NCBI GenBank assembly: GCA_001683735.1
Contig: LUGG01000024.1
Location: 124,001-188,000, forward strand
DNA: 64,000 nucleotides
Origin: Grifola frondosa
Lineage: Eukaryota > Basidiomycota > Agaricomycetes > Polyporales > Grifolaceae
Direction of reading: 5' to 3'
The notes under the pieces are model-generated. The model searched no databases and was not told where the DNA came from. It was given only the letters and a program-made list of their open reading frames with translations. Position numbers and translations under genes: made by a program. How positions within the stretch are numbered: the stretch's first letter is position 1; each line of letters opens with the position of its first letter. Of this stretch, positions 21,636 to 34,007 are shown piece by piece.

Positions 21636-23242
21636 ATGCTTGTTACACCGCTCACGAAGCTGCTCAATATCCGTGTGTGAGTACGTTATTGCAAAAGTGC
21701 TGGAGAATCGGCATCTGAGAGTACACGTAGGCCTGTAGTCCAGGGTGGGATGCAATGGTATGCTGGCCGATCATCAGCAAGTTCTTCATTCAGAGTAGTT
21801 GCACAGGGTCGGCGTGCCTCAGCTTGCGGCAGCTGTATCTAATGCCGGAGGCTTGGGTATATTATTCGCTAATACTGCGTCTATGCTCTCCTCATTGGTC
21901 TCTTTATTCTCGCAGGCATTCTGACCGCTTTAACTCAGCCAAGTCCGGAAGCGTTGCGGCATGCAATTCGTGAGACTCGCAAACTTACCAATAAGAGTTT
22001 CGGAGTCAACATCACGCTGCTGCCGAGTATCGTGCCTCCAGATTACGAGGGTTATGCACGCGCTGCTATTGAAGAGGGTGTCAGAATCTTCGAAACGGCT
22101 GGCAACAATCGTAAGCTCACACACCTTGGGGGAACCCTGGATACTGATTTTTCACAAGCCGGACCGTTGATCAAGTTCTTCAAGTCAAACGGTTGCATAG
22201 TCATCCACAAATGCACGACCATTCGGCATGGAAAGGTACGATATCCCGCCACTGCCTTTCACTCTCTTGAAGTTTCGACTGCGAGGTTGCATCTGCTCAA
22301 ACGTCGTCGAATCCATCATCTGCACTGACTTACAACGATGATTCTAGTCAGCTGCCCGGCTCGGCGTGGATTGTCTGAGCATCGACGGGTTCGAGTGTAG
22401 GTGTAGCTCAAAATATAAGCGGTAAAAATTCAAATCCTTTTTCAAAGGTGCTGGACACCCTGGGGAACAAGACATAGGCGGATTGGTGCTGGTATGTCAT
22501 CATTCGATTATCCACACGTTTCCATGGATTAGACTCAATACTTATCGTCAATCAGCTTGCACGAGCTGCACAAGAGTTGGATATTCCGTTTATCGCCTCC
22601 GGTGGAATTGCTGATGGACGGGGCCTCGCCGCTGCGCTAGCCTTGGGAGCCTGCGTATGTTTACACATCCTCAGGCTTAAAGCATCTGCTCATGTTATAA
22701 ACATGTCTCTGTGTTCAGGGAGCTAATATGGGTGAGTAGTTGCATATTGCGGTCAAAAAATCATGCTGAGCAATATCCGGATATCTACAGGAACGCGATT
22801 CATGTGCACGGTCGAAAGGTAGGTTATCCTTGCTTAATGTGAGAGCAAAACTAACAGTTTGTGGCAGCCCGATTCACCAGAATATTAAAGACAAGATCGT
22901 CGCGGCCACAGAACAAGACACAGTACACATTTTCCGCACACTGCACAACACCGCGCGAGTTTTCAAGAACAAGGTCTCGGAAGAGGTGGTCGCAATCGAA
23001 CGGCGTCCGGGCGGCGCGAAGTTCGAGGATGTGCGCGAGCTTGTATCCGGCCAGCGGGGGCGGCTCGTTTACGAGATAGGCGATCCAGACTATGGTATTT
23101 GGAGCGCGGGTATATGCAGGGGCTGATTCATGACTGTCCAACGTGCGACGATCTTGTGGCGAGAATTGAACGCGAGGCCGAGGAAGTCATCGAGGGGTTG
23201 GGTAAGCTCAGGGTGGAAGTGAAGGATAAAGCGAAACTGTAA
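21636..23242 (+). CDS. Nitronate monooxygenase (2-nitropropane dioxygenase family)
   Basis: An FMN-dependent TIM-barrel enzyme that oxidises nitronates, guarding against nitroalkanes such as 3-nitropropionate. The start is the ATG at 21636. Exon 1 reads MLVTPLTKLLNIR, and splicing (GTGAGT...CGTAG) gives RVPVVQGGMQWVGVPQLAAA and then AVSNAGGLGIL. Later exons give GVNITLLPSIVPPDYEGYAR, IFETAGNN, FFKSNGCIVIHKCTTIRH, CLSIDGFE, and IPFIASGGIADGRGLAAALA with the FMN-phosphate GG motif. After that come MGTRFMCTVE and HQNIKDKIVAATEQDT. The C-terminus ends RIEREAEEVIEGLGKLR and the stop is at 23240-23242. Many short introns separate the exons, one exon being only a few codons. No N-terminal signal is seen, so it is probably cytosolic. 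Confidence 0.88.
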
Positions 23243-23294
23243 TTATAATACCCATAAGTTATTAGATTCTACAATTTCCAAATAAGCCAAAATA

Positions 23295-23300
23295 ACGCGT
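23295..23300. promoter_or_regulatory. ACGCGT (MCB-type) hexamer upstream of MSH6
   Basis: The palindrome lies 103 bp before the MSH6 start. In yeasts MCB elements bind MBF and drive G1/S transcription, and MSH6 is a known target in budding yeast. ACGCGT is not rare in this window (about 20 by eye), so this single site is only suggestive. Confidence 0.4.
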
Positions 23301-23402
23301 ACTAATGAGCGTCTACTGAGGCGGTCGCGAACGCTCAACAATATCTGATCAGACTCTATTCGACCTCTTTATTGCTACATCCTCATTGTTTTCACGTCAA
23401 TT

Positions 23403-26400
23403 ATGGCACCGCAGAAGGCTACTGTCAATTCTACGGACAAAATGAAACAGAAGAGCCTGATGTCGTTTTTCGCAAAACCTAAAGTTCCCGCCGCAGGCAC
23501 GCAGGAAACCAAGGTTAAGCCAGACACGACACCAAAACCAAAGGACGCGTCGATTCTGGCAGCCTGCGCGCCAGAAACTTTACCTGAAGTCCACACACCT
23601 TTGTCCAAGGGCAATCCTCAGTCTTCAGGCATCACAAGTGCAACATTCACTCGAAGCTCCGCAGGCGGAAGTAGCGCGAGAGACACGCCTCCCACAAGTG
23701 ATCCTGTGGATATTGGTATGATGTCTGATGAGGACGACAATGCCCATAAGAAGGAGGTGAGACCGGTGAGTACACTTCATACAAGAAGCACAAAATGTAT
23801 CCCTTGCCTCCACATGCTTTGGGCATGTTCCTCTCGATATGTCGTCGAGAAATATGGTCCAAATCACTGTTCCTATCGTTTTGCTTCTCATATGCGTCTG
23901 GCATGGCTAGTCAGAAGTGTTGTTATGTTAAAATGCATAATGCTGGTTATTTCTATCTTCACGACGTATCGAAGGCGCCTTTGTTTTTTTGCAAGTAGGC
24001 TCATCGCGATTCTTTTTATTACCAAGGCAAATACGCGACAAAAACGCAAGATTGTCATCGAAGATTCTGATGAAGACTGGTTCGACGTTGACGCAGCCGC
24101 ATACAAAAAGGGGTTGTCTGCCTATCAGCCCTCTCCGGGACTGGCGAAGAAGTCTCGCTCTTCGTTAAATGGTCAGTTATCTTACTTCTAGTGTCGTTCT
24201 TTGGCTGAGCCTGTCTTTCGTATAGGCCCTGCGAAGAAACCTCGTATAACGACTCTTGTCTCTGATGACGAAGAGGAGCGCGAAGAGGATGAGCCGAAGC
24301 TCAATTCATTTACGAAGAGACTCATTCAGTATAAGAAATCCCCCGTGAAAGCCAAGTCTACAAGTATGAGCGTCAGTTTATGAGGTGTTTCCCAAACTCA
24401 AATTTATCCGCAGAACGTAGAGCTACTAGTGACGACGACGACTTCATTGTACCAGACGATGAGGAAGAAGATGATAATGAACATGAGATGCGTGCCTCTT
24501 CTCGTCATTCCTCTCATTCATCGGATGCATCATCCTCTCGTCCTTCCTCGCGACTCTCCGCGTACGCCCTTTCGGCCTCGTCTGAGGCTGAGACTGAGGC
24601 TGAATCCGATATTCAACCTAAACCTAAGAAGGCGTCTGCCCGGCTACCTTTGAAAAAGGATGCTAGTTCGAAGAGCGTGGGCGGCGGTGGTTCTTTTCTG
24701 ACGACGGCAGAACAGCGTGCGCAGCAGCAGAAAGCGGACAAGAAAGGGCAGAAGATCCATTCAGCTTCCTCATCGACCCTAAGGACAAAGATGGTGTGCG
24801 TCCTGGCGAGCCGGGGTATGATCCGCGAACACTATATATCCCTGCAAAAGCATGGAAGGCGTTCACGCCATTCGAGAAGCAGGTCAGTGCATACATCAAA
24901 TGTTTTCCGACAGAGCTAACTGGGATGATAGTTCTGGGAGATTAAGCAAAGTCACTTCGACACGATCTTGTTTTTCCAAAAGGGGAAATTCCTGGAGCTA
25001 TACGAGGAAGATGCTCGAGTAGGCCATCGGGAATTCGACTTGAAGTTGACTCAGCGCGTGAAGATGAGCATGGTTCGTTACTTAGATGTTCTATTCTGCT
25101 GCGAATTGATGACTTTTTTGCAGGTGGGCGTTCCCGAGATGGCTTTCAACTTCTGGGCTGCTAAGTTCCTCGCGAAAGGTATGATATTGAATTCTCCAGA
25201 CCTATAGCTTCGCTCATCCGAGCATTTGAATAGGCTATAAGGTCGGGCGTGTCGATCAAGCAGAGACTGCCCTCGGCGCGGAGATGCGACTTGCTGCTGA
25301 CAAGAAGAGTAAGGGCAAAACCGCACCTGAAGATAAAGGTAAGGATAAGATCGTGCGCCGGGAACTGAACAAAGTCTACACCAACGGCACGCTTGTCGAC
25401 GAAGAGCTTTTGACGGATGAACAGGCGGGACACTGCGTATCAATCCGCGAGGATGAAAGCGAGGATGACGGGAAAGATGGCAAGCAAACATTCGGGATCT
25501 GCGTGCTTGACAGTGCAACGAGCGAATTCAATTTGAGTGCATTCCAAGATGATGTATGTAGAACGAAATTGGAGACGTTGATGCGGCAGCTGCGCCCAAA
25601 GGAACTTGTTTTCACCAAGGTGCGCACAGTGCCATTCTGAGATGCACGGTCTGTGGTCTGAAGGAGTGGTGTGGAAATAGGGTAACTTATCGGTGTCGAC
25701 AACTCGTCTTCTCAAGACCATCCTTCCTGGAAGTTGCCTGTGGACCAGCTTGCGCGAGAGCGAGGGCCTTTCCTACGAGAAGACTTTGAAAGAGCTTAGA
25801 CAGCTCTATCCTGCTTCCGATGATGATGATATGGATGACAACGTGCATGGGTTGAGTAATGCCGTTCCCGAGGCTATCAGGCGGATGGTCGGACACAAGG
25901 GCGCAGTAGAAGCTTTGGGTTCAATGATCTGGTATGCGTCATTGATAAGGTTGCTGGAAGGGTGCTGATCTATATTTTCTCAGGTATTTGCAGACACTCA
26001 ACATCGACAAGGACATTTTGAGCATGAAAAACTTCAACATCTACGACCCAATGAAACGCGGACAAGGTCTGGTCCTGGATGGGCAGACTTTGGCTCATCT
26101 CGAAGTATGCATCGTCCTCACTATGCGCAAATATGCTTATATCCATCATAGGTTCTCGTGAATAACGAAGGGACGGAAGAAGGGTCTCTGCTCAAACTCT
26201 TGGGAAGATGTATTACACCTTCTGGTGAGTCCCTTGTCAATTTGTTTGGCCTTCATTTCATGCTCTGCAGGCAAGCGACTATTCCGAATTTGGCTTTGTA
26301 TGCCATTGCGAGAGGTAGCGGACATCAACGCAAGGTGTGTAGATAAGCGGGGGTAAAACCTTTGCTCTTCGTTCGCTCATCATCTCGTCTATATAGACTT

Positions 26401-28878
26401 GATGCAGTGCAGGATATAATGGATCACCCCACCTTTGAAGCTGAGTTCACGGCAGTCGCCAAAGGACTCCCTGATCTCGAGCGCATTGTCTCTCGTATCC
26501 ACGCCAAGAACTGCAAGGTCAAGGATTTTCTGAGGGTTCTGGAAGTGCGCGACAGTTCAAGATTGTATTGGATTTTTCACTAACGAAGAGCTGTGGCCCA
26601 CTGCTATAGGCATTCAAGAAGTTGAGCAATGGACTGGAGCAATTAGCCACCACCGCAGAATCCTTCGATTCTACTACTATTCCTGGGCTCCTTCGTTCCG
26701 CGCCGAACCTGACTCCCAATATTAAACATGTCAAGGCAATGTTTAAATCCCCCGAACGTGAGTTTCATCACGTACCCTTACGGCCTTATTACTGAATTTA
26801 GGCATAGACGCGGACAAGCTCGAACCTCAAGATGGCAAAGATGAAGTATACGATGGGATCACGGAAGAAATCAAGGAACTAGAAGCGGAACTGGACGACA
26901 AGCTGAGGAAGCTTGAGAAAAAGATTGGGTACGTGGGTATCTGTAAGGCCATCGCAGTCGTGGAATCCTCACATCGTTGCACAGGTGTAGTTTGACGTAT
27001 TGGCATAGCGCTCAAGGCACAAAAGTGCGATCTAATGCAAGTCTTGCTCAGCTGCTCGCTCATATACCCACTACACAGGAAATATACTTGATTCAAACAA
27101 AGCCACACAGGAAAATATCCCCAATGATTGGACCAAGAGCGGGTCCACCAAGGTCTGTCCATTACGCCACTATCTCACACAATACTCTCATCTCATGTTA
27201 AACCGCAGAGCGCCGTCCGATGGCTCGTTCCTGCCTTGACACCAACCATTCGCCAGCTCAAGGAGGCCCGCGAGAACCTAAACACAGCAACCAAAGATTT
27301 CAAAAATCGCCTCTATGCTGAATTCGACGCTGACCGCAGCGTGTGGCTGCGCACAATCAGGGTGCTCTCAGAGCTGGATTGTCTGTTCAGCTTGGCGAAG
27401 GCATCTAGTGCTCTCGGTGAGCCCGCATGCAGGCCCGAACTGGTTGAGGGCGATTCGGCATGGGTGGAGTTTGAACAGCTCAGACATCCAGCTTTGTGTG
27501 CAAGCACTGGGCTGAAGGGCGACTTCATCCCGAATGATGTCAAGCTGGGAGGAGATGTGGGAAGGATCGCACTACTGACTGGTACGTATATCCGTTTGTT
27601 TAGGCGAAGCCCCAACTTACTATGCTCGTTCATAGGGCCGAACATGGGGTGAGTCCTCGATGTTTATGGTCATTCATGTGCGCTAACTTAGTGCAATGCT
27701 CTTAGAGGGAAATCTACAGTAGGTGTTCTGGCTACTTTGGACCACATCAATGATGCTGAATTTCTGAATAGGCGATGCGAATGACGGGCGCTGGCGTGGT
27801 AACGCCTCAGATTGTAGCTGGTAGCACTCGAGTCTTCATGTTATTGTTCACAGATAATGGCACAGCTCGGTATGCTGGTTCCTGCGAAGAAAGCCCGGTA
27901 GGTTTCCTTGTCTCGAATGCAGAATGTTCGTTGATGATTCATGATTGTTAGGTTGTGTCCGGTCGATGCTATCTTGACCCGCATGGGCGCATACGACAAC
28001 ATGTTCTCGAATGCCAGCACGTTCAAGGTTGAATTGGACGAATGGTATGTTTCTTGTATGCTTCTTTCACGTTCGAAAGCTGATGTTCCCAAAGTTGTAA
28101 GATTCTGCGCGACGCGACCCCCAAGTCTCTCGTAATTCTTGATGGTGAGCGTCTCTTCGTCTGCCCTGTTGAACGAAAATTCACTCTATGATCCCAGAAC
28201 TTGGAAGAGGCACTTCAACATACGTGAGTACATCCGAGGATCTAATTGGATATTCCTGTTGATCCGACACTTTTTGCAGGACGGGATGGCAATCGCAGGG
28301 GTACGTGCAGACTCTAATGCACTTGCACTCTGCTCATCTGATCTGTCCTCCAGGCTGTTTTGCATCAGTTGGCTACGCATACGCTCGCCCTGTCCTTCTT
28401 CGCGACCCACTACGGTTCACTGACCGATGACTTCGCGTACCATCCGAACATCCGGAACATGCACATGGACACCCTAGTGGACGACGAGAAGCGAGAGGTG
28501 CGTATCTACCGCATCCAGCCCACCGTCGCTGACTCCGCCTCTGCCTCTCCAGCTCGTCTTCTTGTACAAACTCGTCGAGGGCGTCGCCTCGTCCTCGTTC
28601 GGCACGCACGTCGCGAACCTCGCGGGGTGCCACTGGAGGTCGTCGAGCGCGCGGAGGTCGTCTCGAAGGACTTCGCACGCCAGTTTAGGGAGAAAATCGA
28701 GGGGAAGAAGCACAAGTCCGCCGGGGCGCGGCTCCCGCTTGTCGCGCAGGCAGACTTTGCGTACCTGTACGGGCTGGCTATGGGCAAGATTGAGATGCCC
28801 GTGGATAATGTGAGGCAGCGGGAGGTGCTCACAGGCTTGAAGGGTGCAGTGCTGGGGTGCCTCGCTGCCGCTGCTTAG
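23403..28878 (+). CDS. MSH6: DNA mismatch repair ATPase MSH6
   Basis: MutS homologue that pairs with MSH2 to recognise mismatches. The N-terminus has a PCNA-binding motif (QKSLMSFFAKP, residues about 16-26) and long acidic disordered parts (23600-24700). The mismatch-binding domain has FTPFEKQ|FWEIKQSHFDTIL and FFQKGKFLELYEEDA, carrying the F-x-E-type signature (KFLELYE). Connector, lever and clamp follow, then the ATPase: TGPNM|GGKST (Walker A) across introns near 27650-27710, ILDELGRGTSTYDGMAIA (Walker B) and FFATHYGSLT. About 16 introns. Two single-base deletions break the frame: near 24750, before DPFSFLIDPKDKDG, and at the G run 28624-28627, between THVANLAG and VPLEVVERAEVV. Both flanks are well conserved, so sequence error is more likely than gene death. 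The end is TGLKGAVLGCLAAAA. Confidence 0.93.
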
Positions 28879-29376
28879 ATGGTGGCGTTCGAACGTCGTG
28901 CTCCATTATACCTGCTTATTGTATCATAGATGTTTGCTGCTTTGCTTCTGCTCTGTTCATAGATCTGTATTCTGTGCTATCCTTTTCTCACTGCTCTATA
29001 TGGTCGATTGTAATGCCAGTCCGGCCATACACGTACATACTTGCTATGCGTAATCTGCAAACTTTGGTCCACTGTTGAATCTCCATGGGATTACGGTGCT
29101 CTGAATCAACGATTCATCCTTTGGTCAAAGTCTGATTAATTATCTGTTTTGATGTTGCATTAAGAGCCATCGAAGCATCCTAGAGCAGACAATAACGGGC
29201 GGGCTCCAAATTATATTTACGAGTCTTTCATGCGCGAAGTAATACTATGCACTCGATGCTGATGAGACATTTTAAGAAACAACGCGAATCACAACAGCTT
29301 AGCAAATACATGACGAGTTCAAAGCAGCAATATACCGGGATGCGTACATAGCCGATACAGCAGCAGTAGACAGCAT
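28879..29376. other. Convergent intergenic region, MSH6 / CFA20 protein
   Basis: About 500 bp, AT-richer than the genes, holding both 3' untranslated regions. No gene or RNA was recognised. Confidence 0.5.
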
Positions 29377-30297
29377 TCAGTCCGCAGCATACAGCAAGAA
29401 CTCCCGAGGGAGGGTTTGGCGCGGCCCGCTCTCGCTAAACCAGATGCGCCGAAGACGGCACGTCGCATACACCTTCACGAACGAGACGTGCGCGAAGGAC
29501 CCACTGGGGACCGGCGCACTACCGACATTTGTGCCCTCCTCCGAGTCGGCTTCCGTGAGGGCGGCGGAGGAAAAGTGCGGCAGCAGAGAGGGGAGGTGAA
29601 GCGCGAGTGTGCACCACGCCGTGAGCGGGTGTGATGAGGACGAGGGGAATGCGAGGGGGAGGTGGAGGAGCGGGGGGCTAGTAAGTTTCAGGCGAGGTTG
29701 TTTCTGGAGATAGTATGTCAGAATGTAGACATCGAGGGAGGCAGTCAGGAAATTATTTCCTCAAATTTCACGCTTCGTTCGACAGACTCAATGGCACACG
29801 GAATCATACCAGGACGAGATATATTTCGACGCGAAGAGAGGAGACAGCACCTGGAACGTGGAGCACCGCACGATGCCTTCCCGGCCCGAATGGTCCACTA
29901 TGCCGACCTCGAAGGACCACTCCCTGCCCATGTTACGGACCTGGAGGTGAATCCAGGGATGCTTCATGGCGAGACCCATGCGCCGATCCGCGCTCTGGAA
30001 CGATGCGGGTGGAGAGCGGATGAAGGTAGAACGCAGAGTTGGTGACTGGATATGTAGCACTGTCTGGTCAAGAGTGCGACTAGGACTGGTTTCCTCATCT
30101 TCTGGCTCCTGCTCAGGAGGAGATATGAGCGTTGCTGGCGGTGACGGGTATGGGAGGCAGGTTGTATCGTGTAGCAGACAGATGAAGGAATCCGAGGGCA
30201 GCGAGCTATCTGAGTGGGAGGAGAAGAGGCTGAGAGGGTCGCTGCCAGTCGAGGAGAACAGCGACACGATGCCTGGCTGAATGGCAGATGAGAACAT
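29377..30297 (-). CDS. CFA20/DUF667-domain protein
   Basis: The start is ATG 30297 and the first exon is Ser-rich, then VLHIQSPTLRSTFI, KHPWIHLQVRNMGREWSF and GIVDHSGREGIVRCSTFQ. An intron of about 100 nt (GTGCTG...CTCCAG) follows, then KQPRLKLTSPPLLHLPLAFP and a variable linker. The hallmark C-terminus is HVSFVKVYATCRLRRIWFSE and the stop is at 29377-29379. This is the CFA20 fold (DUF667). In ciliates and animals it is the ciliary inner-junction protein CFAP20. Agaricomycetes have no cilia but keep a divergent member, whose job is unknown to me. It is divergent from the hydrolase with only 238 bp between starts. Confidence 0.78.
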
Positions 30298-30535
30298 GAA
30301 ACTAGTCAGGAAGGACTTTAAACTTAAGGTTCGGCAAATTTGGCAGGTGGGTCACGTGTTATGCGCCACAAGCGCGTTATTTGGTTATGATTGGCGATCA
30401 GAAAGTGACGTCAGATAGAAATTTGTGGGCGTTGCGCAGTCTCCCTCCGGGCAGATCTTGGGCAGATTCCTTCAAAATGGTGTTTCCTTCCTCCGTCTGC
30501 GCAGCCCGACTTTCGTCTCTTTCTCCTCCTATACC

Positions 30536-32361
30536 ATGCCACCGAAGACAAACTATGAATACCAGCAGGACATGCCCTTTTCTCGCGAACCTCTCAAGAC
30601 CCTTTATGTCTGGCAGCGACTCTTCACCACCATAGTCATGGTCCCAGGCTGGGTCCTTTACTACGCCGTCCAGCCTCGCAGCTCTCGTCCTCGGGCTTCT
30701 TGGTCTCTCAAGCAAATCGTTGCTGTCAATTTCATGCGGCGCATATTCAAGGTTACTGAGCTCGCTGGCGTGACCTGGTGCACTCGGGATCCAAGCGTGG
30801 AATGCGACAACCGTAAGCTCAAATACACTCGCTTCGAGTGGGTTGACCCGCTGCCAATCGAGTTGCGCACGGGCATTGTTGCCGATCCGCAAGTGCCGTT
30901 CAAGAGAGTTGGCACATTTGTTTGGCCGAAAGAGAGCCCTCCAAGTGCGTAGACTTGCTTGACATGCGATTGGCCCGACTAACACTGCTTTGACAGCAAT
31001 ACCGCATTCTTCTGGTGATTCTCAAGATGTACTTGTGAATCAGGGCGATGAGGAGTCAGAGGCTGGCAAAGTTCCTCTCATTGGTATATTTTTGCACGGC
31101 GGCGGGTACTGCCACATGTCTGCACACGAAAAAGCATCGACGTCGAAGATACCCCATCGACTAATCAAGGTCCGCTACCAGGCACTTTCTTTGGTTTCAT
31201 TTACTCATCTGAATCATCTAGGACAAGACATTCACAGAGATACATGGTGAGCATCTGTTTTCTAGTGTGTATGTTCTTCTCATGATTTTCCATCAGCTGT
31301 GGAATACCGTCTACTTCAACATGCACCATTTCCTGCTGCCGTACAAGACGCTGCGACGGTGTATGCTCACATTGTGCGCCGCTATCAACGCCGGCCCGCA
31401 AATAGTTCATCTTTGTCCCAGCAATCCTCTACGACTGATACCCTCCACAACAGCGCGGAGAAGCCCAGTTATCTGACCGCGAACTGCACCGAACAGACCA
31501 AGTTGAAGAAGGAGAACGATGCCATCAGGCATAGAGTGATGGAGGCTGCGAGGAACATGCGCTGCAAGATCATTTTGATCGGAGACAGCGCAGGGGGAAA
31601 CCTGGTGCTCGCACTTGCGCGGTGGATCAGAGACGAAGGGCTCCTCCCACCGCCCGAGGGACTACTCCTGCTATCGCCGTCTTGTGATCCATGTGAGTTG
31701 GCTGATTGCTCCAATGCGACCTCCGCTCATACCCGCCCAGCGCACGCGTTCCCCGAACCACCGTCGTCGTACATCCCGCGCCCACATGGGGGCACTGATT
31801 ACCTTGTCGACACACCCGAACCCGCGCGCTGCTGCAGCGCACCTTCCTGGGGCACAACCCGCTCGAGACGATGCACAGCCCGTACGTGAGCCCCGCATCG
31901 CGCCAGGTGCTCACCGCATTCTACACGGCGAAGCATTCGCGCAGACCGTTGCGGACCTCACAATCGCGCGGCTCGACACCGCCGTCATCCGCCACCTACG
32001 GTCACTCGAGTCCGTGCCCATTACACCACCCATCATGCCCTCCGCTGAGCTTGACCCGCCGAGCACGGCGAACGTGGACCTCGAGCGCAGTCCTACGTCG
32101 TTAGCGCATCCGGTCATCGCATCTCCGCGCGGTCTGAGCCTCTTCAGCGAGTTCCCACGTGTATGCGTCGTGCTCGGTGACGCCGAGCGCCTCGAGCGCG
32201 AGGTGATGAAGCTTGTGGGTGCGATGGAGCGCGACGGTGTCGTCGTACGCACGGTGTGGGTCGAGGACGGCGTGCACGATGTGCTGATGATGGGCTGGTG
32301 GGACGAGCGCGTGCGCGATCGCGTGTGGGCGAGTGTGCAGGACTGGGTGAGGGGTGTTTGA
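30536..32361 (+). CDS. Alpha/beta-hydrolase fold-3 (HSL-type) esterase
   Basis: The start is ATG 30536 (MPPKTNYEYQQDMPFSREPL). A hydrophobic stretch, TIVMVPGWVLYYAV, suggests a membrane anchor or signal near residues 25-40. The oxyanion motif is IFLHGGGYCHMSAHE (near 31090). The nucleophile elbow is ILIGDSAGGNLVLALARW (near 31575), and the C-terminal acid/His region is VWVEDGVHDVLMMGW (near 32265). This matches the hormone-sensitive-lipase/sterol-acetyl-hydrolase group, which cleaves esters of small or lipid acids; the substrate is unknown. Introns lie near 30951-30996, 31230-31296 and 31691-31740. The last exon, from about 31740, is unusually GC-rich. The reading frame from the elbow to the catalytic His needs one splice that I could not fully fix. 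Confidence 0.75.
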
Positions 32362-32531
32362 CCACCATCTGGACTCGTATAGTTTTCAGGCTAGTGTAAA
32401 TTGTACGCTAGAGACGGACTGCCAATGTATTTCTTGTAATATATACCTATGCATTGTAAATAGCGGTCCGCTTCGCATCCGCCTTCGACCAACGATGTTC
32501 GACTGCGGCAACAAAATACACTGCTACCTGA

Positions 32532-32621
32532 TGCATTAAGGGGAATCGAACCCCCGGCGGGTCGAAGTCACACCTTCCTGACTTGTGGCAACGACCCAGG
32601 TTACCACTACCCCATTAATGC
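32532..32621 (-). tRNA. tRNA-Gly(GCC) with a ~20-nt intron
   Basis: Read on the minus strand from 32621. The acceptor stem GCATTAA pairs with TTAATGC, with discriminator A. The D-arm is GGGT-AGTGGTA-ACCT. The anticodon stem GGTCG/CGACC encloses TTGCCA, with anticodon GCC at 32589-32587. The T-arm has GGTTCGATTCC. A ~20-nt insert right after anticodon base +1 (about 32585-32566) itself forms a small hairpin (AGTCA/TGACT), as nuclear tRNA introns do. The T-stem seems one base short on its 3' side, a minor oddity. Confidence 0.78.
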
Positions 32622-32716
32622 GACGGCATTCTCTCATTTCTCAAATACTAATTATGGTGAATCCCAACAATCTTTAATTCTACACCAACAGCCAACTTCA
32701 CAAAGAACTAACAGAT

Positions 32717-34007
32717 TCAGACCTGCGGCATATTTATCCACGCCCAGTGTCTCCGAGTCAGCTCCGCCACGATGTCCTCTTCGATCTCCTTCCTGGCGTC
32801 TGCGCGGCCATCGATTCGGAGCCACGACTCCTCGTATGCGTCGTCCGTCTCCGCGTCCTCGGGCGGTGGTGCGGGCCTCGACGCCAACACCAGCTTGGGA
32901 GAGACGAAGACGACCTCGTGCTTCCGGCGGTGCAAGTCGTTCCCGATCACGACCTGGTGGCCGTACCGGGCAAGCGCCGTGCGCGCTTTCGGGATCAGCA
33001 GGGAGGGGTCCGTCTCGAGCTGCGAGGGGTATGGAGTGTGCGCAGCATGATAGTCAGTGCGGAGCACGGACCTTGAATGAGACAATATAGCCTTCGCGCG
33101 TCCACTCGTCCACCAGTGGCTTGAGGATCTTCGGCACCTGGTCCATCTCGATGTGCAGACTGCCCTTCCCGGATTGTATTTTATGCACCGACTGCGGCTC
33201 TCTGAGTATCACTGTTTCAGCACAGTATACGGGCGACTCACCATCTTCTGACGTGGGAGGAAAAAGTCGCTAACGGCCGCGGCGAGGTAGTAGAGCGAGC
33301 TGCGGCCGAGCACGGACAGCTCCTGGCTGACCGCGCGGAGAAGCCAGAGATAGTCGTTAACGGTGACGAACGTGAGCGTGTGTAGCGTGCCCGCGCGCTG
33401 CACGGCCTTGTATGAGGCGAGCACCGTGCGCAGCGGCGCGCGTTCTGCGGGGGTGACCGTGATATGCGCGCCGTCCGGGTCCAGGTCGAGGAAGTCGAGG
33501 AACGGGTGCGTCGAGTGCGAGTAGTGGCGGCTGAACGGCTGCAGGCTGAACTGCCGGTGCATGAAGATCACCGCGTAGCCTGCCTTGAGGAAGTACTCTG
33601 CGGACGTTGCACCGCGTGTGCCTGCGGCGCGTGAGCCCCCGACGCGAGCGAAGGCAGGCGGGAGACGTACCGGCGCTGAAGTTGTCTAAGAAGCGGACAC
33701 TGGCAGAGGTCCTGTGAGCCGGGAAGCATAGACGGGCGATGATGCTCACACGTTGAGCTCGAGGGAACGGTGGTCCCGCCGCTCTGCACAAGCAGAGTGT
33801 GCTCGTCAGCACGGGACACGGGAGAGAGGATAAGCTGCTCACCGTCACCAAAACCACCTTCCGCCCCGCATGCAGCTGCCTCTGCACGAACTCGCGCACC
33901 TTGGCTATGTCATGTTCGAGCGAGGGGGGCGGCGGCTGGGTTGCGAAGTAGGACTCGGCAGAGAAGGTACCGTCGGGCTGGGTCTCCGATTGTGCGAATG
34001 CAGACAT
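32717..34007 (-). CDS. CAB2: Phosphopantothenate-cysteine ligase
   Basis: Second step of CoA synthesis from 4'-phosphopantothenate (CoaB-like, stand-alone as in eukaryotes). The start is ATG 34007. The first exon ends RKVVLVT; splicing gives SGGTTVPLELNV (nucleotide-binding loop), then [11 protein letters not shown] (the conserved R.ldNFS.G motif) and [20 protein letters not shown]. Then come [20 protein letters not shown] with the A-A-V-S-D-F motif, [37 protein letters not shown], and the C-terminal helix [13 protein letters not shown]. The introns are short and typical. No frame break was seen. The eukaryotic enzyme works as a dimer in the cytosol. Confidence 0.9.
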
